Origin: Catenulisporales bacterium
GTDB taxonomy: Bacteria; Actinomycetota; Actinomycetes; Streptomycetales; Catenulisporaceae
Direction: 5' to 3'
Length of the DNA: 38,447 bases
Assembly (NCBI GenBank): GCA_019510485.1
Contig: JAEKKI010000147.1
Coordinates: 1 to 38,447, forward strand
This document shows, piece by piece, positions 31,008 through 38,447 of this stretch; positions within the stretch are counted from its first letter, which is position 1; each line of letters begins with the position of its first letter. The notes beneath the pieces are model-generated. The model was not told the DNA's origin, did no database searches, and saw nothing but the letters and a program-made list of their open reading frames with translations. A program made the translations under genes and the position numbers.

Positions 31008-32761
31008 TCGTCGACCTCCCGCAAGTCCGGCACACCAGTGCTGTGCCCCATCTCGCACCCCGCCCCGCCGAACAACAATCCGCTGTACTTCCGCAGCCCC
31101 CAGGCCGCCAGACACGCCACCGCGAACGCGCCGGCCATCAGCTGCCCCGGCAGTCCGCCGAACGCCGCCGGCGCCGCCTTGCTCGCAGTGGCCTGCATCG
31201 GCGGGCTCGACGGCGCGCCGCCCGGGGTATTCGGGGCGCCGGTGGTCCCGCCTCCCGTCGTGCCCCCGCCGACCGTGCCACCGCCCACCGAACCACCAGT
31301 CGTTCCGCCGCCGACGGTGCCTCCGGAGTCGCCCCCGCCAGTGCCGCCGGTCGTGCCGCCGACCGCTCCACCGGTCGTCCCGGCGTTCCCGCCGACCGCC
31401 GACGTCGACCCGCTGCTCGAAGGCGGCGGACTCGAGCCCCCGGTGATGCCGCCGCTCGACGCGTCGAACGCCGGAGAAGCATCAGCCTTCGACTTCGCAG
31501 ACCCGATCGTCATCACGATCTTCGGCGCCAGATCCGGCAGGATCCCGATCGCCTGGCTCAACTGCGGCGGCAGCTGCTGCGTCAGCTGTGTCGGCACCTG
31601 TGCGACCAACTGCTTCAGAACCGGGGTCAACGGCAGCATCTTCTTCAGCACCGCCGTATCGATCGTGACCTGCAGCCCGTGGCTGAACATCTCTCCGGCG
31701 GTGTCCTTCGACACGTCACTCGCGGCCGGCATCGTCACCGTGATCCCGAGCGGCGCCAGCACCTGGTTCACAGCGTCCGGCAGCTGCGGCAGCGCGATCA
31801 TCCCGAACGGCGTCTGGATCCCGTTCGCCGTGATCCCGAACGGCACGCCGGCCACCGACATCGAGCCGTAGTCGACGTTGCCCGTCGCAGCGCCCTTGGT
31901 GCCGTCAGACGTGCTCTGCGACGTCACCTTCAACCCGTCGAACTCGATGAGCCCGCCGAGAATCAGCAGCTTCCCCGCATCGGACTCCGCAGTCGCCACG
32001 GCCTTGTTCCCGGTCACCGTGGTCGACGATTCCGACCGCTCGCCCTGCACATCGACCAGCGCCGCCTGCCCGGTCAGGAACTTCAGCATCGTCCCCAGAT
32101 CCGGCAACCGCGGTTGCGGCAAGGGCAGGGCGCCGCCGATGAGCCCGCCGAGCAGCCCGCTGCCTGAGGACGACGGCGCGGGTGTCGGCGGCGCCGACGA
32201 CGCCCCCGGCAAAGCCGGCCCGGTCCCCGGCAGCGGCAGCCCGAACGTCGACACCGACTTCGACCCGTCAGCCCCGGTGTGCGACTGCATGTACGACCCC
32301 GGAATCGGCTGCATCGTCGCGTCCGGGGTCTGTCCCGGATACTGCACGTTGGTCAGGATCGGATACTTCACGTTCGGGCTGTTGAACAACTGTCCCAACC
32401 CGAAGGCGATCGCATCCCCCGGCCACACCCAGCTCGCCGTCGCAGCACCCGTCGGCCCCGAGCCGAAGCCGGCGCGGGTATAGGAGAAGTCGAATTCGAG
32501 GTTCGGCTTGCCCGGCATGGCCGGAATCGGGATCTTCGGATCGTAGATCTCCATCGTGAACGGCGCCGCGGAAGCCGACAGCGTCCAGCCGCCCAACCCC
32601 GCGCCGCCCGAAGGGCTCGGCGACGGAGCCGGATCGGCGGCGGCCACCGACACCGGGGCCGCCAGCGCCGCCAGCACCAGCGCCGCGGCAGCCGCACCGC
32701 CTCGCCGTACGTTCGCTCGCGCCTTCCCTCGTCCGTTCGCGCTCGACTCAAGGGCCATCAC
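31004..32761 (-). CDS. Secreted, C-terminally membrane-anchored surface protein of unknown function
   Basis: A 585-residue protein (584 if the ATG at 32758 is used). An N-terminal signal (about 21-42, AAAAALVLAALAAPVSVAAA) is followed by a Pro/Ser lead and a body from ~57 to 430. The body alternates beta-like segments with LPDLGTMLKF and LTQQLPPQLSQ helices; I recognise no known domain. Residues 437-508 are a Gly/Thr/Ser/Val repeat tether, then Pro/Ala. A membrane helix lies at ~537-556 (LPGQLMAGAFAVACLAAWGL), with a short cytoplasmic tail. No LPxTG is present. It sits between livF and the two-helix gene, overlapping each by 4 bp, so it is probably a dedicated part of the ABC system, such as a surface receptor or scaffold. 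The GTG at 32761 has the better-spaced GGAGG. Confidence 0.8.
   Translation of the reverse strand: MMALESSANGRGKARANVRRGGAAAAALVLAALAAPVSVAAADPAPSPSPSGGAGLGGWTLSASAAPFTMEIYDPKIPIPAMPGKPNLEFDFSYTRAGFGSGPTGAATASWVWPGDAIAFGLGQLFNSPNVKYPILTNVQYPGQTPDATMQPIPGSYMQSHTGADGSKSVSTFGLPLPGTGPALPGASSAPPTPAPSSSGSGLLGGLIGGALPLPQPRLPDLGTMLKFLTGQAALVDVQGERSESSTTVTGNKAVATAESDAGKLLILGGLIEFDGLKVTSQSTSDGTKGAATGNVDYGSMSVAGVPFGITANGIQTPFGMIALPQLPDAVNQVLAPLGITVTMPAASDVSKDTAGEMFSHGLQVTIDTAVLKKMLPLTPVLKQLVAQVPTQLTQQLPPQLSQAIGILPDLAPKIVMTIGSAKSKADASPAFDASSGGITGGSSPPPSSSGSTSAVGGNAGTTGGAVGGTTGGTGGGDSGGTVGGGTTGGSVGGGTVGGGTTGGGTTGAPNTPGGAPSSPPMQATASKAAPAAFGGLPGQLMAGAFAVACLAAWGLRKYSGLLFGGAGCEMGHSTGVPDLREVDE
31238..31453 (-). 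repeat. Gly/Thr-coding repeat tract in the surface protein gene
   Basis: Imperfect 9-12-bp units encoding GGTTGG, GGTVGG and GGSVGG (residues ~437-508). The plus strand reads as CCG/CCA-rich repeats. It builds a flexible tether ahead of the membrane helix and resembles the tract in the binding protein gene at 37415-37663. Confidence 0.85.
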
Positions 32762-33468
32762 ACCGTCGCGCCTCCCAAATACAGCTCCGCCAGATCCCGC
32801 CGCACAACTCCAGGCTCGTCGAAAGCGACGATCCGGCCCTGCGTCATCACCGCCGCGAAGTCCGCCACGGCCAGCGCCGTATCGGCGAACTGTTCCACCG
32901 CGACCACCGTCACACCCCGCTCGGCGATCTGCGCCAGCACCTCGTACAGCTGCCGCACGATCAACGGCGCCAATCCCATCGACAGCTCGTCGACCAGCAG
33001 TACCGCCGGATCGGTCACCAGCGCCCGCGCCATCGCGAGCATCTGCTGCTCGCCGCCGGACAGCGACCCCGCCAGCTGGTCGTACCGCTCAGCCAGCCGA
33101 GGGAATCGCGCGAACGCCGTCTCGTAGATCTCCGCCGCGGAGGCCTGCCCGGCCAATCCCGACAGCCGTAGGTTCTCCGCGACCGTCAGGTTCGGGAAGA
33201 TCCCGCGCCCCTCAGGAATCGTGCATAGTCCCGCGCGCGCCAAAGCGTCCGGGGCGGCGTCGTTCACGTGCGACCCGCCGAGATGCACGTGGCCTGACGT
33301 GGCACGCAGCCGCCCGGAGCAGACCTTCAGCAACGTCGACTTCCCGGCGCCGTTCGGTCCCAGCAGCGCGACCACCGCACCCCGTGGCACCGCCAGATCG
33401 ACACCGTGCAGCACCTCGATACGGCCATAGGCCGCATGCACATCCTGCAGTTCCAGGATCGGCGCCAT
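32758..33468 (-). CDS. LivF-like ABC ATP-binding protein
   Basis: A 236-residue ATPase of the branched-chain amino-acid (HAAT) class. Walker A is GPNGAGKST (about 37-45) and the signature is SLSGGEQQM. Walker B is VLLVDELSMGLAPL, where Leu replaces the usual Pro after DE. The switch region is VVAVEQFADTAL. Length is normal for LivF. The ATG overlaps the upstream livG-like stop by one base (TGATG), and its own stop overlaps the surface-protein start, so translation runs gene to gene. It would pair with the LivG-like protein on the single-chain permease. Confidence 0.92.
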   Translation of the reverse strand: MAPILELQDVHAAYGRIEVLHGVDLAVPRGAVVALLGPNGAGKSTLLKVCSGRLRATSGHVHLGGSHVNDAAPDALARAGLCTIPEGRGIFPNLTVAENLRLSGLAGQASAAEIYETAFARFPRLAERYDQLAGSLSGGEQQMLAMARALVTDPAVLLVDELSMGLAPLIVRQLYEVLAQIAERGVTVVAVEQFADTALAVADFAAVMTQGRIVAFDEPGVVRRDLAELYLGGATV

Positions 33469-34271
33469 CAGAACCAGCTCCCTGATTCCGCTTCGGTAGT
33501 CGCCTCGGGCATCACCAACGTGGGTGAGCTGTGCTCGTCCACGTCCACCGCGGAATCCCCGTCCTCGCCCAGATACGCCTTACGCACCGCAGGATCCGCC
33601 TGCACCTCCGCGGGGGTCCCAGAGGCGATCAGCACCCCTCGATCCAGTACGTGGATCCGATCCGACACCCGCATGATCAGCGTCATGTCATGCTCGACGA
33701 TCACCACGGCCCGCCCCTGCGCGGCCATATCCCGCAGTAGCTTCCCGAACGCCTCGGTCTCGGTCTCCGAGAGCCCCGACGACGGCTCATCCAAGAGCAG
33801 CAACTTCGGATCGATGGCCAGCGCTCTGGCCAGCTCCACCAGCCGAGCCACACCGGTCGGCACCGAGTCCGCCCGCGCGTGGGCGTACCGCTCCAACCCG
33901 ATCCGCCTGATCAGATCCCCGGTCACCCGCGACGGCCTGGCGTTCTTCGACCGGATCGCATCGGCGGCGACGCGGATGTTCTCCTCGACCGTCAGCGAGC
34001 CGAACGCCTCCAACCGCTGGAACGTCCGCGCGATCCCATGGCGCGCGCGGCGGTGTGTCGGCGTCTGCGTGATGTCGTCGCCGTTGAGGAACACCCGGCC
34101 CGCCGTCGGCTTCTGCAGCCCGGTGATGACGTTGAACAGCGTCGTCTTCCCGGCTCCGTTCGGCCCGATCAGCGCCGTGACCTGACCGCCGTCGGCGGAG
34201 AGCGTGGCCGCGTTCACGGCCGTGACGCCGCCGAAGCGGACCGTCACGTCCCGCACGTCCAGCCGGGTCAC
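33468..34271 (-). CDS. LivG-like ABC ATP-binding protein with altered signature motif
   Basis: A 267-residue ATPase. Walker A is GPNGAGKTT, followed by the LivG-specific insertion region (QTPTHRRARHGIARTFQRLE). Walker B is KLLLLDEPSSGLS and the switch is VVIVEHDMTLI. The ABC signature, LSYGQ or similar in LivG, reads VPTGVARLVELARAL, so Ser and Gln are replaced; one of the two ATP sites in the LivFG pair may be weak. The last ~35 residues form an acidic tail (GEDGDSAVDVDEHSS) beyond the usual end. The GTG at 34271 overlaps the permease stop (GTGA). Longer in-frame extension into the permease gene is rejected. Confidence 0.9.
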   Translation of the reverse strand: MTRLDVRDVTVRFGGVTAVNAATLSADGGQVTALIGPNGAGKTTLFNVITGLQKPTAGRVFLNGDDITQTPTHRRARHGIARTFQRLEAFGSLTVEENIRVAADAIRSKNARPSRVTGDLIRRIGLERYAHARADSVPTGVARLVELARALAIDPKLLLLDEPSSGLSETETEAFGKLLRDMAAQGRAVVIVEHDMTLIMRVSDRIHVLDRGVLIASGTPAEVQADPAVRKAYLGEDGDSAVDVDEHSSPTLVMPEATTEAESGSWF

Positions 34272-36214
34272 GCCTCGACCTCCGCGTTCTCGCCGACGGC
34301 CACCGGGGCGCCGACGACCGTTCCGGAGGCCACCGACCGCGCGGCGATGGTCCTGGCCACCCCGGCCGATCCGAACCCGAGCCGCCCGGCCAGCGGATGC
34401 TCGCGCATCTCGAACAGCCATCCCGTGATCCCGTTGGGCTGCTTGCCCAACCCGACCGCCGCGACCGCCAGGATCAGGAACAGATAGGCCTGCGCGCTCG
34501 GATAGCTGTTCAACGCCATCAGCAGCATCCCGCCGAGCAGCGCGCCGCTGACCGACGTCACGCCGGCGCACACCACGATCAGCAGTAACGGCAGACTGTT
34601 GAAGAACTGGAAATCGGCGCTGCCCACCTGGTTCTGCAACCCGGCATAGAGCCCGCCGCCGAGCCCGGCGATCGCGGCCGATCCGGCGAACACCGCCACC
34701 CGCGCCAACCGCGGGTTCAATCCGAGTGTCGCGCAGGCGGCGGGGGAGTCCCGCAGGGCTATCAGGATCCTGCCGTAGCGGCCCTTGCGCAGCACGATGA
34801 CGACTGCTCCGACGACGCAGAACACCGCCGCGGCGAGGATCGCGTAGGCCTTGTCCGAGGCGAAGCGATACCCGAGCAGGTCCAGCCGCTCGGTCTTCAG
34901 CGACCCGCCGAAGCCGCCGAGCGACGGGTTCTGGAACACCATCGAGTCCATGATCTGCGCGAAAGCGATCGTCGACAGCGCCAGGTACAACCCTTGCAAC
35001 CGCAACGACGGCAGCGCCACCAGGATCCCGGCCAGCGCCGCCAGCAGCGCCCCGGCCAGCACGGCGGTCGGCGCCGAGGAATGCGTCTTGGCCACCGTCA
35101 GCGCGCCGACGCCGAAGAAGCTGAACTGCGCCAGCGACACGTAGCCGCTGAATCCGGTCAACGGCACCAGGGACAGCGCCAGGATCGCGAAGCAGAGTCC
35201 CAACGCCATCCGATTCACGTTGGCATTGCTCAGCACCGCGTTCCCGATCACGACGGCGAGCAGCAGAGCGGCCGTGGCCATTCCGACCCGCCGCATCTCC
35301 GGCGTGCGCACGCCCGGCACGCCGGTCAGCCGGCCCACGCGCAACTGCGCCTGCGGCATCAGCAGCAGCATCGACAGCAGGAAGATCGCCGGGATCGCCT
35401 CGCGGAACTCGGTCCATCCCGGGCTGGTCCACAGGTATCCGGACGCGTAGGCGTTCAGCAGCCCGAGCACCAGCGCACCGATGAACGTGCGGGGCAGGCT
35501 GGTCAGCCGGCCGGCCATCGCCGCCGCGTAGGAGTTCACGACCAGCAGCGTCAGCGATATGTAGTTGAGCTGGCCGGGCTGCGCCGAGACGAGCAGGATG
35601 CCCGCGAGCGCGGCCAGCGACGATCCCATCGCCCAGGCGATCGCCGACATCCGGTGCGGGCGGCCGCCGTGCAGCGCCAGCAGTTCCTTGTCGTCCACCG
35701 CCGCGCGCATCGCCACGCCGGTCCGCGTGAACGCCAGGAATCCGTACAGCACCGCTCCGGCCGCGACGGCCAGGCCGACGGTCAGCAGGTCGTTGCCGGT
35801 GATGCGGACCATGCCGATGACCACGCCGTGACCCGCGAAGAACTGCCGCACCTGGTGGACGCCCGGCGGCCAGACCTTCTCCGCGGCCCCGACCAGCCCG
35901 ACGAGGACGGCGCAGGTCACCACCAGCGTGACCCCGATGCCGGCGTCCGCGACGCGCCGGATCACCCAGCGTTCGAGCAGTGCTCCGAACAGCGGAGCCA
36001 CGCCGAACACCACGATCAGGACCGAGAGCCAGTTGGACAGGCCCTGGTTATAGGCCAGTTCCCAATACACGAAGGCCATGACCATCGCCGTGGCGCCGTG
36101 CGCGACGTTGAAGATCCGGGTCGTCGCGTAGGTGAGCACGAGCCCTGACGCGGCGATCGCGTAGGAGGCCCCGATGACGCATCCGAGGACCGTGTAAGTG
36201 AAGAAGACGTTCAT
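34268..36214 (-). CDS. Single-chain LivH-LivM fused ABC permease
   Basis: A 648-residue polytopic membrane protein. Residues 1-290 are LivH-like, starting GASYAIAASGLVLTYATTRI and FNVAHGATAM, with the coupling region MRAAVDDKELLALHGGRPHR. About 310-600 are LivM-like, with LVPLTGFSGYVSLAQFSFFG, ALPSLRLQGLYLALST and the coupling region RILIALRDSPAACATLGLNP. In most Liv systems these are two genes; here both halves of the channel are one chain. A ~45-residue tail (GFGSAGVARTIAARSVASG) extends inside the cell. The ATG at 36214 is 21 bp after the binding-protein stop. A branched-chain amino-acid substrate is only suggested by family; other HAAT members carry urea or short amides. Confidence 0.93.
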   Translation of the reverse strand: MNVFFTYTVLGCVIGASYAIAASGLVLTYATTRIFNVAHGATAMVMAFVYWELAYNQGLSNWLSVLIVVFGVAPLFGALLERWVIRRVADAGIGVTLVVTCAVLVGLVGAAEKVWPPGVHQVRQFFAGHGVVIGMVRITGNDLLTVGLAVAAGAVLYGFLAFTRTGVAMRAAVDDKELLALHGGRPHRMSAIAWAMGSSLAALAGILLVSAQPGQLNYISLTLLVVNSYAAAMAGRLTSLPRTFIGALVLGLLNAYASGYLWTSPGWTEFREAIPAIFLLSMLLLMPQAQLRVGRLTGVPGVRTPEMRRVGMATAALLLAVVIGNAVLSNANVNRMALGLCFAILALSLVPLTGFSGYVSLAQFSFFGVGALTVAKTHSSAPTAVLAGALLAALAGILVALPSLRLQGLYLALSTIAFAQIMDSMVFQNPSLGGFGGSLKTERLDLLGYRFASDKAYAILAAAVFCVVGAVVIVLRKGRYGRILIALRDSPAACATLGLNPRLARVAVFAGSAAIAGLGGGLYAGLQNQVGSADFQFFNSLPLLLIVVCAGVTSVSGALLGGMLLMALNSYPSAQAYLFLILAVAAVGLGKQPNGITGWLFEMREHPLAGRLGFGSAGVARTIAARSVASGTVVGAPVAVGENAEVEA

Positions 36215-36235
36215 CGCGCCGCGTCGCCCCCGCTC

Positions 36236-37888
36236 TCAGCGCACGCCGGAGTCGATGAGCTTTCCGCACGACCAGCCCGACCCCGGTGCGACGCGCTTCC
36301 ACGCCGTGCCGTTCAGCTGCATGAACAGCGCGCAGGGCGAGGTCGTCTTGCCGCCGACGTCCTGCGGGGCGAACATGCCGTTACCGGTGTAGTTCGTGAC
36401 CTTCTTCAGCGCGTCGATCATCGCCTGCCGGGTCAGGTTCGGCCCGATCTGGTTGGCCAGCCGGGTGAACAGCTCCGCCGAGGACCAGGCGAACATCCCG
36501 AAGTAGGTCGGCGCCGCGCCCGGGGCGACCCGCTTCAGCCAGCTCAGGTACAGCTGCGTCTCAGGGTTCGAACCGGCTTCCTCGAACATGGCCGCGTTGC
36601 TGAAGACGAAGGTCTTGTCCGCCGCCGAGCCGGCCTGCTGGACGTAGTTCGGGTCGTAGCCGGTCGGGTCCAGGACGAAGACCTTCGGCACGAATCCCTG
36701 CTGCTGCATGGCTTGCGCGAGCGTCGCGGCCTCCTGGAACGCCCCGAGGAACTGCACGTACTGGACGCCGGCCTGCTGCATCTTGATCACGTACGGCGTG
36801 TAGTTCGACTCGGAGATGCCGATCGGCTGGTTCAGGACCCAGCTGAAGCCGTCCTTGGCATAGGCGGCCTCCCAGGACTTGGCCTGCTGCGCGGTGGTGC
36901 CGGTGTCGACGTAGAGGAACGCCGCCTTCGTGCCCGTGCCCGGGAACTGCTTGTTCCAGAAGTCGGGCTGGATCTGCGGGACCAGCGGCAACTGCTGGGA
37001 GTCGGTGCCGAAGCACACCGGGCAGGTCTGGCGGGCCCGGGTGGTGCTCACCGCGCGCAGGTCGGGGATGCCGCACTGGGTCGCGGAGGCCGCGCCGCCG
37101 GAGTCGAAGGCCGAGACCGAGCCGATCAGGGCGAAGTCGGCCTGGCAGGCGGTCAGGGTCTGCTGGTTGTCGCCGCTGTCAGAGGTCTGCGAGTCGTAGG
37201 AGTGGACGGTGAGTTTGCGGCCGCAGATGCCGTTGGCGTGGGTGGCGTTGAAGTAGGCCACATATGCCTGGACTGCCTGCGCGGCCGAGCTGAACAGGCC
37301 GCCGATCGGGCCGGACAGGTCGCTGGCGTTGCCCAGGCTGATGCTGGTCGCGGTCACGCCGGGGGCGGTGGCGCCGGACGCGGTGCCGGTACAGGTGTCG
37401 GAGCCCGGATTCCCGCTGCCGCCGGTGGTGCCGCCGCTGGAGCCGCCGGTGGTGCCTCCGGTCGAGCCGCCCGTCGTGCCCCCGGTGGTGCCGCCGGAGG
37501 TCTTGCCTCCCGTGGTGCCACCCGATGTCTTGCCGCCGCTGGAGCCGCCGGTGGTTCCGCCGGTGGTTCCTCCGGTCACGCTGCCCCCGGTGCTGCCTCC
37601 GGTCGTGCCGCCGGTGGTGCCGTTGGCCGCGTTGCCTCCGGTGGTGCCTCCGGTCGTGCCGCTGCTGGAGTTCGAGGTCTGAGAACCGTTGGCGCTCTGC
37701 GCTCCGCCGTCGTGCGCGCCCTGGCCGTAAGCGACGGCTGCCGCCTTCTGGTCGGCGGAGAGACGCGCGCCGCACGCGCCCAGGGACAGCGACAGGGCCG
37801 CGACTGTGATCGCGGTGCCAAGTCGATTTCGGGTTCTGTTCCTGTCTGGGTTCCTGGGGCGGGGGCGGGAGGAGCGCGCGCAGGTCAT
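36236..37888 (-). CDS. LivK-like substrate-binding lipoprotein with Gly/Thr tether
   Basis: A 550-residue type I periplasmic-binding-fold protein. The signal ends LSLSLGACG with C39 as the lipid-anchored cysteine, preceded by an Arg-rich n-region. Residues ~76-158 are a repeat of GGTTGG, GGSSGG and GGKTSGG units that sets the ligand domain away from the membrane. The binding domain (about 175-550) starts GVTATSISLGNASDLSGPIG, has four or more cysteines (including CPVC in RQTCPVCFGTDS), and ends with NGTAWKRVAPGSGWSCGK. The ATG at 37888 has AGGTGG upstream. It leads the six-gene leftward operon and is the only lipoprotein in it. Confidence 0.9.
   Translation of the reverse strand: MTCARSSRPRPRNPDRNRTRNRLGTAITVAALSLSLGACGARLSADQKAAAVAYGQGAHDGGAQSANGSQTSNSSSGTTGGTTGGNAANGTTGGTTGGSTGGSVTGGTTGGTTGGSSGGKTSGGTTGGKTSGGTTGGTTGGSTGGTTGGSSGGTTGGSGNPGSDTCTGTASGATAPGVTATSISLGNASDLSGPIGGLFSSAAQAVQAYVAYFNATHANGICGRKLTVHSYDSQTSDSGDNQQTLTACQADFALIGSVSAFDSGGAASATQCGIPDLRAVSTTRARQTCPVCFGTDSQQLPLVPQIQPDFWNKQFPGTGTKAAFLYVDTGTTAQQAKSWEAAYAKDGFSWVLNQPIGISESNYTPYVIKMQQAGVQYVQFLGAFQEAATLAQAMQQQGFVPKVFVLDPTGYDPNYVQQAGSAADKTFVFSNAAMFEEAGSNPETQLYLSWLKRVAPGAAPTYFGMFAWSSAELFTRLANQIGPNLTRQAMIDALKKVTNYTGNGMFAPQDVGGKTTSPCALFMQLNGTAWKRVAPGSGWSCGKLIDSGVR
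37415..37663 (-). repeat. Gly/Thr-coding repeat tract in the livK-like gene
   Basis: Imperfect tandem units, mostly 12 bp for GGTT/TTGG with variants GGST, GGSS and GGKTS, encode residues ~76-158. Codons differ between units (GGC, GGA, GGG; ACC, ACG), so the protein pattern is kept while the DNA has drifted. That argues for selection on the peptide. Confidence 0.85.
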
Positions 37889-38014
37889 CGAGTGCTACCA
37901 CCTGACGGGTCGTCAGAAACGTTGGGTGTAGCAGTGCAGAGTGCTCCAATTCAACGTGGAACTCAATAGTGTTGCGAGAGTCTCACGGCACAATTTGGCA
38001 AAACGTGACTTCGA

Positions 38015-38053
38015 TTCACCCTGTGGGGTGAAGGGATCGGGTGAAGGGATCGC
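38015..38053. repeat. Hairpin and 13-bp tandem duplicate upstream of the livK-like gene
   Basis: TTCACCC (38015-38021) pairs with GGGTGAA (38026-38032) over a 4-nt loop, and GTGAAGGGATCGG (38028-38040) is repeated at 38041-38053 with one change. It lies between the sigma gene stop (38111) and the livK start (37888), so it may be an operator or terminator. The rest of this 222-bp gap shows no gene. Confidence 0.5.
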
Positions 38054-38110
38054 CGAAGGCGGCCGGCGGCGGGTTGCCACTCGGTGCGGGCCAGTCGGTG
38101 CCGGCCCGTC

Positions 38111-38447
38111 TCAGCCCTTGAGGATCTTGCTGAGCGCTTCCAGTCCCCGGCTCGCCGTGGACTTCACGGTCCCGCGGCTGATGCCCAGCGCGTCGGCGAT
38201 GTCCGCCTCGGACAGGTCGGACCAGTACCGCAGCACCAGCACCTCGCGCTGGCGCGGCGGCAGCTTCTGCATCGCGTCCAGCACCTCGCGGTGCTCCTCC
38301 GACAGCAAGGCGACGGACTCGGCGCTGGCGGCGTCCGGCACGTGCGGCGGGGTGTAGCCGCGGGCGGTCTTGCGGCGGCGCAGGACCGAGCGCGCGTTGT
38401 TCACCACGGCCGTGCGGAGGTAGCCCAGCGGGTTCTCCATGCCGGTG
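38111..38447 (-). CDS. ECF/SigE-family RNA polymerase sigma factor, C-terminal part
   Basis: The gene runs out of the right end of the window; ~112 C-terminal codons are visible. The end of region 2 reads NPLGYLRTAVVNNARSVLRR. Region 4 reads LPPRQREVLVLRYWSDLSEA then DIADALGISRGTVKSTASRG, a helix-turn-helix that contacts the -35 element. The linker between them is Ala/Ser/Glu-rich. This pattern fits the actinobacterial SigE-family/ECF group. The internal ATG at 38440 is not the likely start, because region 2 should begin far upstream. Whether it controls the livK operon 222 bp downstream cannot be judged. Confidence 0.9.
   Translation of the reverse strand, partial: TGMENPLGYLRTAVVNNARSVLRRRKTARGYTPPHVPDAASAESVALLSEEHREVLDAMQKLPPRQREVLVLRYWSDLSEADIADALGISRGTVKSTASRGLEALSKILKG

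Noticed and set aside
1-38447. tRNA or rRNA genes
   Set aside because: No cloverleaf-like or rRNA-like segment was seen on either strand when reading the intergenic regions. A tRNAscan search would settle this.

Overview
The window is high-GC DNA with the codon bias of an actinomycete. A homologue of the developmental sigma factor BldN with its anti-sigma factor RsbN, a BldC/BdtA-like DNA-binding protein, a rex-hemACD operon and a 33-residue bS22 ribosomal protein in one block matches the order I remember from Streptomyces. Several proteins diverge clearly from Streptomyces, so a sporulating relative such as a Catenulispora/Actinospica-type organism is a reasonable guess. This is inference; there is no 16S sequence in the window. 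Nothing looks like a phage, insertion sequence or CRISPR array.

Layout. 1-1397: end of a MacB/LolCDE-type ABC exporter (ATPase tail plus permease). 1465-4850: a 'phosphatase'-family protein, the BdtA/BldC-like regulator, bS22, an atypical NAD-epimerase-like protein and a PlsC-like acyltransferase, all on the plus strand. 4851-6970: a disturbed locus with an extreme G-run cluster, a perfect 14-bp inverted repeat around a promoter, a broken Crp/Fnr gene and a class III nucleotidyl-cyclase-like protein. 7099-10537 (minus strand): rsbN, bldN and a HAD phosphatase. 10606-17845 (plus): glutaredoxin, rex (with a clear Rex operator over its promoter), hemA, hemC, a fused cobA/hemD, a DUF5709 protein and hemB. 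The rex to hemD genes overlap by 4 bp each and form one redox-controlled tetrapyrrole operon.

18302-30527 (plus): two complete peptide-type (Opp/Dpp) ABC importers in tandem. The first is ordered SBP-B-C-DF and the second B-C-DF-SBP, each with a fused double ATPase, and each unit is closed by a strong hairpin. A 15-bp-arm hairpin swallows the start codon of the first permease. 30606-37888 (minus): a compact six-gene operon with a LivK-like lipoprotein, a single-chain LivH-LivM permease, LivG, LivF, a large secreted and membrane-anchored protein and a small two-helix membrane protein. The lipoprotein and the surface protein both carry long Gly/Thr/Ser repeat tethers. This is the part I consider most likely to be an undescribed system. 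The window ends inside an ECF/SigE-type sigma factor (38111-38447, minus).

A recurring regulatory theme is a TANNNT hexamer 6-7 nt ahead of start codons that lack a Shine-Dalgarno sequence (genes at 1465, 2367, 5295, 10537 minus, 10606 and 16874), which suggests many leaderless mRNAs.
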